From Rhodobacterales bacterium UBA7416 (lineage in GTDB: Bacteria > Pseudomonadota > Alphaproteobacteria > Rhodobacterales > Rhodobacteraceae): a stretch of DNA of 27,862 nt. Below are positions 22,581-27,862 of the stretch, in pieces. The notes under the pieces were generated by a model. The model saw nothing but the letters and a program-made list of their open reading frames with translations. It had not been told where the DNA came from and ran no database searches. The first letter of the stretch is position 1, and every line of letters begins with the position of its first letter. Position numbers and translations under genes: made by a program. The stretch lies in the NCBI GenBank assembly GCA_002469545.1, contig DKMK01000074.1, positions 1 through 27,862 on the forward strand, read 5' to 3'.

Positions 22581-22599
22581 CATAAAAAGGAATAAACTC

Positions 22600-23571
22600 A
22601 TGGCTGACGGCACTTTGGACATCGGACAACCGACCGTAAAATATTCAGTACGCGACCTGTTCGGCATCGACAGTGACATGGAAATCATGGGCTTTGCGGA
22701 TGCATCTGATCGTGTTCCTGACATCGACAGCACGTATAAATTCGACCACGACACCACGTTGGCGATCCTTGCAGGTTACGCCTATAACCGTCGCGTGATG
22801 ATCCAAGGTTATCACGGCACAGGTAAATCAACCCACATCGAACAAGTCGGCGCCCGCCTAAATTGGCCAACTGTACGCGTCAACTTAGACAGCCACATTT
22901 CGCGCATCGATTTGATCGGTAAGGATGCGATCAAACTGGTCGACGGCAAACAAGTCACTCAATTCCAAGAAGGCATCTTGCCTTGGGCCCTGCGCAACCC
23001 TGTTGCAATCGTATTTGATGAATACGACGCAGGCCGCGCGGACGTAATGTTCGTGATCCAACGTGTGTTGGAAGTGGACGGAAAACTCACACTACTTGAC
23101 CAAAACAAAGTCATCTCGCCTCACCCATCATTCCGCTTGTTCGCCACGGCAAACACCGTCGGCTTGGGTGATACAACGGGCCTGTACCACGGCACACAAC
23201 AGATCAATCAGGGCCAAATGGACCGCTGGTCAATCGTGTCCACATTGAACTACCTGCCACACGCACAGGAATCCGCAATTGTTGCCGCAAAAAACCCAGG
23301 AACCGATCCAGAATTAATCGGCCGCATGGTGACAGTGGCGGAATTGACCCGCAACGCATTCATGAACGGCGACATCTCCACCGTGATGTCACCGCGTACA
23401 GTCATCGCATGGGCGCAAAACACCAACATCTTCAACAACGTTGGCTTCGCCTTCCGCCTAACATTCTTGAACAAATGTGACGAGTTGGAACGCGAAACAG
23501 TTGCAGAGTTTTATCAGCGCTTGTTCGATGAGGAATTACCAGAGAGCGCGGCGAGTATGAGCCTTGGGTGA
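22600..23571 (+). CDS. cobS: Cobaltochelatase subunit CobS
   Basis: CobS is the AAA+ ATPase subunit of the aerobic cobaltochelatase CobNST, which inserts cobalt into hydrogenobyrinic acid a,c-diamide. The Walker A motif GYHGTGKST is at 70-78, the Walker B motif AIVFDEYDAG at 136-145, and the sensor region FRLFATANTVGLGDTTG follows. The N-terminal segment DLFGIDSDMEIMGF is typical. The 323-aa length is slightly short of the usual about 330. ATG 22600 follows AAAAGG. Its last bases overlap the start of a small lipoprotein gene that separates it from cobT. cobN is not in the window. Confidence 0.96.
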   Translation: MADGTLDIGQPTVKYSVRDLFGIDSDMEIMGFADASDRVPDIDSTYKFDHDTTLAILAGYAYNRRVMIQGYHGTGKSTHIEQVGARLNWPTVRVNLDSHISRIDLIGKDAIKLVDGKQVTQFQEGILPWALRNPVAIVFDEYDAGRADVMFVIQRVLEVDGKLTLLDQNKVISPHPSFRLFATANTVGLGDTTGLYHGTQQINQGQMDRWSIVSTLNYLPHAQESAIVAAKNPGTDPELIGRMVTVAELTRNAFMNGDISTVMSPRTVIAWAQNTNIFNNVGFAFRLTFLNKCDELERETVAEFYQRLFDEELPESAASMSLG

Positions 23572-23896
23572 AAACAGGCCACCTAGAGTTCTTATCTTCT
23601 TGGCATTGTTGAGTGCATGCGCACCCAACAATGAGATAGTAACAGTCGCCATCACTGAAAAATCCGAGGATATCAGGCTCCTAAGCACTATTTGCACGGC
23701 GAACTATAACGATAGTAACCCAAGAGCAAGTGAAGCGTTCAAACTCTTAGCATTGCGGTTAATCGGCGAACCGGTTGACGTTGCAGACTTTGACCAAGGT
23801 ATTAGTATGTTAATAAATGAGGGTGTACCCGATGCCACTTCAGAGTGTTTAAGAATTGCTCCTGAGTATCCTGAAACAAAGCATTTGAAGCTATGA
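23564..23896 (+). CDS. Small predicted lipoprotein between cobS and cobT
   Basis: The 110-aa ORF begins with a basic N-terminus, a hydrophobic stretch (VLIFLALL) and the lipobox LSAC, then a mature part of about 90 residues with no recognised domain. This predicts a secreted lipoprotein. The start is TTG 23564, overlapping the cobS stop by 8 bases; the end overlaps the cobT start as ATGA, so it is translationally placed between the two. Codon use (AGG, AGA, CTA, TTA) and composition are poorer in GC than the neighbours: my hand count of 23701-23760 gives about 42%, against about 53% for 23401-23460. I do not recognise a family. CobS and CobT are cytosolic, so the role of a lipoprotein here is unclear. 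Confidence 0.6.
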   Translation: MGENRPPRVLIFLALLSACAPNNEIVTVAITEKSEDIRLLSTICTANYNDSNPRASEAFKLLALRLIGEPVDVADFDQGISMLINEGVPDATSECLRIAPEYPETKHLKL

Positions 23897-25755
23897 ACAA
23901 ACCAAACGACAACCCAGCTGATCCATTCAAAAAGGCACTGGCCGAAGCAACCCGCGCCATGGCGGCCGATGGCGAACTCGCCATCGCCTATTCCATCGAC
24001 CCCCCGGGCTTGTCCAACGACACTGCACGCCTACCCCAAGTAAGCCGCCGCATGACCCGCCAAGAGGTTCTGTTGGCACGCGGCACCGCCGACGCTTACG
24101 CCCTGCGCACACGTTTCCACAACGAAACCGTACACAACCGCTATATGCCGACAGGCCACGAAGCCCGCGAAATTTACGAAGTCATGGCCACCGCACGCTG
24201 CGAAGCCGTCGGCGCACGCGCCATGCCCGGCACAGCAGGCAACATCGAGGCAAAACTAGAAGCCGAAGCATTGGCCCTTGGTTACGACCAAGTACAATCA
24301 TTCAAAGAAGTGCCAATGGCCACGGCTCTGTCATACTACCTGCGCCACGTCGCAACAGGCCGCGACATGCCACCCGCTGTCAATCACGCGATGGAACAGT
24401 GGAAAACAATGATCGAAGAGCGCTCTGGCGACACATTCGATAACATTGGTGAAAAAATGTCTGATCAGGCCGATTTCGCCAAATTCGCACGCCAACTGAT
24501 CGACGACCTCGGTTACGGCGATCAGCTGGGCGAAGATCCCGATGATATGGATCCAGACGATTCCGGTGAAGACGCCGAACAAGACGAACAAGAACAAACC
24601 GATCCTGACACGGATACAGGCGATACCGCCGACCAAGAAGACGGCGAAGATCAGCAACCCGAAGACAGCGAACAATCCATGGACCAGCAACAAGCGCAGG
24701 TTTCCATGGACGATTCAGAAGAGAGCGAAGAAGCCCAAGAGGCGGAGTCACCAGATGGTGAACCACCTTTGCAACCGCCCGTGCCGCCGATCTCTGACGC
24801 TGACCCAAACTACGAAGTATTCACAACCGCTTTCGACGAAGAAGTGCTCGCCGAAGATTTGGCAGAACCCGCCGAACTTGAACGCCTGCGTGCATATCTT
24901 GATCAACAACTCGAACCACTTAAGGGTGCAGTGTCACGTTTAGCCAACAAACTACAACGCCGCCTGCAAGCCCAACAAAACCGTTCATGGTCGTTCGACA
25001 TGGAAGAGGGATTATTGGACGCCGGCCGTTTAGCGCGCGTGATTTCAAACCCAACAACGCCGCTGTCATTCAAGGTCGAACAAGACACCGAATTCCGCGA
25101 CACAGTCGTCACAATCCTGCTCGATAACTCTGGCTCGATGCGTGGTCGCCCAATTTCCATCGCCGCCATCTGCGCCGATGTTTTGGCACGCACCTTGGAA
25201 CGCTGTCAGGTAAAATGCGAAATTTTGGGCTTTACCACCCGCGCATGGAAAGGTGGCCAAAGCCGTGAAGATTGGCTTCAAAATGGCCGCCCCGAAGCAC
25301 CGGGTCGCCTAAATGATTTACGTCACATCATCTATAAATCTGCAGACGCCCCATGGCGGCGTTCGCGCCCCAACTTGGGCCTGATGATGAAAGAGGGATT
25401 GCTAAAAGAAAACATCGACGGCGAAGCACTGGAATGGGCGCACAAACGCATGATGGCCCGCCCCGAAGCGCGCCGCATTTTAATGGTCATTTCGGACGGC
25501 GCACCTGTGGATGACAGCACGCTATCTGTGAACTCTGCATCCTATTTGGAAAAGCACCTTCGCGATGTTATCGCCATGATCGAAAAACGCCGCGCGGTGG
25601 AACTCACGGCAATTGGTATCGGGCACGATGTAACGCGATACTATGAGCGTGCGGTCACTATTACCGATGCCGAACAATTGGCGGGTGCCATTACTGAACA
25701 GCTGGCTGGGTTATTTGACAATGATCCACGTGCGGCCAAACGACGGGCAAAATAA
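23893..25755 (+). CDS. cobT: Cobaltochelatase subunit CobT
   Basis: CobT is the subunit that forms the CobST cage with CobS and docks to CobN for cobalt insertion in aerobic B12 synthesis. The 620-aa protein has an N-terminal domain (HNRYMPTGHEAREIYEVMA near 77-95), a very acidic Asp/Glu/Gln linker at about 215-295, and a C-terminal von Willebrand factor A domain. Its MIDAS motif, D411-N-S413-G-S415 in LLDNSGSMRG, is complete. SDGAPVDDSTL and AIGIGHDVTRYY complete the vWA fold. ATG 23893 overlaps the lipoprotein stop, and its own TAA overlaps the next ATG (TAATG). Confidence 0.96.
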   Translation: MNKPNDNPADPFKKALAEATRAMAADGELAIAYSIDPPGLSNDTARLPQVSRRMTRQEVLLARGTADAYALRTRFHNETVHNRYMPTGHEAREIYEVMATARCEAVGARAMPGTAGNIEAKLEAEALALGYDQVQSFKEVPMATALSYYLRHVATGRDMPPAVNHAMEQWKTMIEERSGDTFDNIGEKMSDQADFAKFARQLIDDLGYGDQLGEDPDDMDPDDSGEDAEQDEQEQTDPDTDTGDTADQEDGEDQQPEDSEQSMDQQQAQVSMDDSEESEEAQEAESPDGEPPLQPPVPPISDADPNYEVFTTAFDEEVLAEDLAEPAELERLRAYLDQQLEPLKGAVSRLANKLQRRLQAQQNRSWSFDMEEGLLDAGRLARVISNPTTPLSFKVEQDTEFRDTVVTILLDNSGSMRGRPISIAAICADVLARTLERCQVKCEILGFTTRAWKGGQSREDWLQNGRPEAPGRLNDLRHIIYKSADAPWRRSRPNLGLMMKEGLLKENIDGEALEWAHKRMMARPEARRILMVISDGAPVDDSTLSVNSASYLEKHLRDVIAMIEKRRAVELTAIGIGHDVTRYYERAVTITDAEQLAGAITEQLAGLFDNDPRAAKRRAK

Positions 25756-27557
25756 TGTTTCAAAAATTCGCAGCGACAACAACACCTGAAACGGGGAAAC
25801 GCAGATTAGCGGCGTTGCGCGCCGCGATGGTGCAGCACGGCGTTGATGGCTTTTTGATCCCACGTTCCGATGCACACATGGGCGAATATGTAACACCACG
25901 TGATCAACGATTGGCATGGCTCACCAGCTTTACCGGCAGCGCAGGTTTTTGCGCAGTCACGACTGACCAAGCGGCTGTTTTCGTCGATGGTCGATACACA
26001 CTTCAAGCCGCAGACCAAGTCGATACAACAGCGTTTGAAATTCGCAATATACCATCGGATAAACTGGTCGATTGGCTAAACATCACCCTGCCCCAAGACG
26101 CAAAATTTGCATATGATCCATGGCTACATACAGCCGCGCAGATCACAAGCATGCAGGACAAAAAACGAAGCGATTTAACGTTGATCGAAGTACCTAATTT
26201 AATCGACGACATTTGGCATGACCAACCAAATCAACCACTGGATTTAATGGTGCCACACGCCATCGAATTTGCAGGGCAAACGCACGGCGATAAATTGGCT
26301 CAAATCTGTGCCGACTTACGCGCATCAAACCACGCGTTCACCGTTCTGACGCAACCCGACAGCATCGCTTGGTTGCTCAACACGCGTGGCACAGATTTGG
26401 GACAAACACCCGTTGCACTATGCTTTGCAATCGTCAGTGTTGATGAAACCGTAACCTTGTTCATCGCGCCTGACAAAGTGGACGATGAATTGCGCACGCA
26501 TCTTGGAAAAAACATAACAATCCAGGACATTACGTCCCTGAACGAAGGTCTCGAAAACCTGACAGGCACCGTCCGCATTGATCAAAAGACAGCGCCAATT
26601 GCTGTGCAAAACATCTTAGCACAACAAAATATCACTGTTGTTGCGGGTGACGATCCCACTGTCATTCCAAAGGCCTGTAAAAATCCAACCGAACTTGCAG
26701 GTACCACAGCCGCCCACGTTCGTGATGGCGCCGCGATGGTCGAATTTTTGTCTTATGTTTCAAACCTTGGCGACACACCAAACATCAGCGAAATTGAACT
26801 GGTAAAGCATCTTGAAAAATGCCGCCGTGACACCGGAAAATTGCGCAATATTTCCTTCGATACGATTTGTGGATCTGGCCCGAACGGGGCCATCGTCCAT
26901 TACCGCGTAAACACCGATACAGATCGCGCAGTTCAATCAGGCGATGTCCTGTTGGTCGACAGCGGCGGACAGTACATGGACGGCACCACAGACATCACGC
27001 GCACGATCGCAATTGGGAATGTATCAACCACCGCAATGCGCGCAAATACCTTGGTTCTAAAAGGTATGATCGCAATCTCTTGCTTGCGCTTTCCCGTCGG
27101 TTTGGCGGGGCGCGACATTGATGCAATCGCACGGCATGCGCTGTGGTCAGCGGGACTTGATTTCGACCACGGCACTGGGCACGGCGTTGGTGTTTTCTTA
27201 TCCGTACACGAAGGCCCCCAAGGCATTTCACGTCGCGCAGAAACACCATTTATGCCAGGCATGATCGTATCCAATGAACCGGGCTATTACGCCCAAGGCG
27301 CATTTGGCATACGCATTGAAAACCTGATTTATGTTAAACAAGCTGATGCAATCGCAGGCGGTGATGATCGTGAAATGCTTCAGTTTGAAACGCTCACACT
27401 GGCGCCAATTGATCGCGCCATGATAGATCAAACATTATTGTCAGACAATGAACGCGATTGGTTGAACAGCTATCACAATACTGTCCTGACACGGTTGTCC
27501 GATCTGGTCAGCACCGATGCACGCGCATGGTTACACACGGCCTGCGCACCGCTTTAA
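25755..27557 (+). CDS. Xaa-Pro aminopeptidase (aminopeptidase P, M24B)
   Basis: This is a 600-aa metallopeptidase that removes the N-terminal residue before proline. It is the long three-domain form of aminopeptidase P. Two creatinase-like N-terminal domains (about 1-310) precede the pita-bread catalytic domain. The dinuclear metal ligands are all visible: D402 in LLVDSGG, D413 in TTDITRT, H476 in DHGTGHGVG, E508 in SNEPGYY and E522 in RIENLIYV; H485 in VHEGP is the usual catalytic histidine. The start overlaps the cobT stop. The 3' end overlaps a convergent gene by 4 bases. Confidence 0.94.
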   Translation: MFQKFAATTTPETGKRRLAALRAAMVQHGVDGFLIPRSDAHMGEYVTPRDQRLAWLTSFTGSAGFCAVTTDQAAVFVDGRYTLQAADQVDTTAFEIRNIPSDKLVDWLNITLPQDAKFAYDPWLHTAAQITSMQDKKRSDLTLIEVPNLIDDIWHDQPNQPLDLMVPHAIEFAGQTHGDKLAQICADLRASNHAFTVLTQPDSIAWLLNTRGTDLGQTPVALCFAIVSVDETVTLFIAPDKVDDELRTHLGKNITIQDITSLNEGLENLTGTVRIDQKTAPIAVQNILAQQNITVVAGDDPTVIPKACKNPTELAGTTAAHVRDGAAMVEFLSYVSNLGDTPNISEIELVKHLEKCRRDTGKLRNISFDTICGSGPNGAIVHYRVNTDTDRAVQSGDVLLVDSGGQYMDGTTDITRTIAIGNVSTTAMRANTLVLKGMIAISCLRFPVGLAGRDIDAIARHALWSAGLDFDHGTGHGVGVFLSVHEGPQGISRRAETPFMPGMIVSNEPGYYAQGAFGIRIENLIYVKQADAIAGGDDREMLQFETLTLAPIDRAMIDQTLLSDNERDWLNSYHNTVLTRLSDLVSTDARAWLHTACAPL

Positions 27558-27862
27558 TGTTCCTCTTTCGACGTGTCGGATAACGCTTGGCTGTATGTGC
27601 GCAAAGCGTCCACATAATACAACGCCCCGCATAATTTCGGCGCCTCACCTTCCAGCCCCAAAGTCACAATCGGCAACCGCTTATTTGCACCTTGCTCAAA
27701 CATCGGCATTGCCACTTCCAGTGTCGCACTTTGATCCAAATAATGCCCCTGCTTAACCATTTTCCACAACTTCTTTTGTGTACTTGGCTTAAGCCGCTCT
27801 GGTGGACGCATAACGCCTGCAACACTGTACTTCGACAGCAAATAACTGTGCGGCCCATCCGC
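27554..27862 (-). CDS. C-terminal part of a CBS-domain protein, possibly a ClC chloride channel
   Basis: The frame is open to the right edge, so only the last 102 residues are visible. The segment SATLEVAMPMFEQGANKRLPIVTL followed by LCGALYYVDALRTY has the strand-helix pattern of a CBS domain (AxxxFxxxxxxxLPVV...GxxxxxDxL). The preceding VAGVMRPPERL resembles the linker into a CBS pair. In Rhodobacterales, such ends belong to ClC-type chloride channels with C-terminal CBS domains; that name is recalled from general knowledge and is not proven by the visible part. It is convergent with the aminopeptidase gene. Confidence 0.6.
   Translation of the reverse strand, partial: ADGPHSYLLSKYSVAGVMRPPERLKPSTQKKLWKMVKQGHYLDQSATLEVAMPMFEQGANKRLPIVTLGLEGEAPKLCGALYYVDALRTYSQALSDTSKEEH

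Noticed and set aside
22489..22599. Cobalamin riboswitch upstream of cobS
   Set aside because: The gap is only 111 bases, has two simple hairpins, and shows GCCACAG in a loop instead of the conserved GCCACTG box with the multi-branched fold.
24331..24808. Long minus-strand ORFs opposite the acidic linker of cobT
   Set aside because: They are produced by the repetitive Asp/Glu/Gln codons of cobT read backwards, giving artificial Leu/Val/Phe-rich or Arg/Leu-rich proteins.

Overview
The window is a chromosomal segment from an alphaproteobacterium. It most likely belongs to the Rhodobacterales (Roseobacter-like), with moderate-to-low GC for that group. The evidence is the gene set and order: ccmI-ruvX-DUF1289, bolA facing a J-domain gene followed by cobS-cobT, a heterotetrameric sarcosine oxidase beta subunit, malate synthase G with GlcG, and a DMSP-lyase-family cupin. 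The placement is inferred from gene content only. I found no rRNA, tRNA, CRISPR array, insertion sequence or prophage.

Layout. (1) 1-797: the first two thirds of a sarcosine oxidase beta gene on the minus strand. (2) 1015-3912: a tightly overlapping plus-strand operon of ccmI, ruvX, a DUF1289 gene and two tandem paralogous membrane-protein genes, the first of which is clearly AT-richer. (3) 3985-6611: a minus-strand run of dusA, a TauE/SafE permease and a PhyH-like putative Fe(II)/2-oxoglutarate dioxygenase. (4) 6612-7006: a non-coding or decayed stretch. (5) 7007-10836: a MarR regulator divergent from hmgA-maiA-fahA, the lower homogentisate (tyrosine/phenylalanine) pathway to fumarate and acetoacetate, with a clear palindromic operator between them. 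(6) 11015-14430: a class-I glutamine amidotransferase-like hydrolase, glcG and malate synthase G (glcB), all minus strand. (7) 14601-20422: pepN, the cupin, a TerB-like membrane-anchored protein and gatB on plus, meeting minus-strand small membrane-protein genes. One of these is a 35-residue ORF found by reading the gap. (8) 20569-22488: another small membrane protein, a DUF4177 gene, bolA and a J-domain gene. (9) 22600-27557: cobS, a small predicted lipoprotein gene, cobT and a long aminopeptidase P, all overlapping or coupled. (10) 27554-27862: the C-terminal end of a CBS-domain protein, possibly a ClC chloride channel.

Most of the window is housekeeping and central catabolism: one-carbon/sarcosine oxidation, tyrosine degradation, glyoxylate use, aerobic cobalamin synthesis (CobS/CobT drive cobalt insertion together with CobN), tRNA modification and amidation, and proteolysis. 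I did not find a convincing new multi-gene system. The best candidates for undescribed biology are the lipoprotein gene wedged between cobS and cobT, the DMSP-lyase-like cupin with changed active-site residues, the tandem membrane paralogs riding on the ruvX operon, and the 35-residue membrane peptide.
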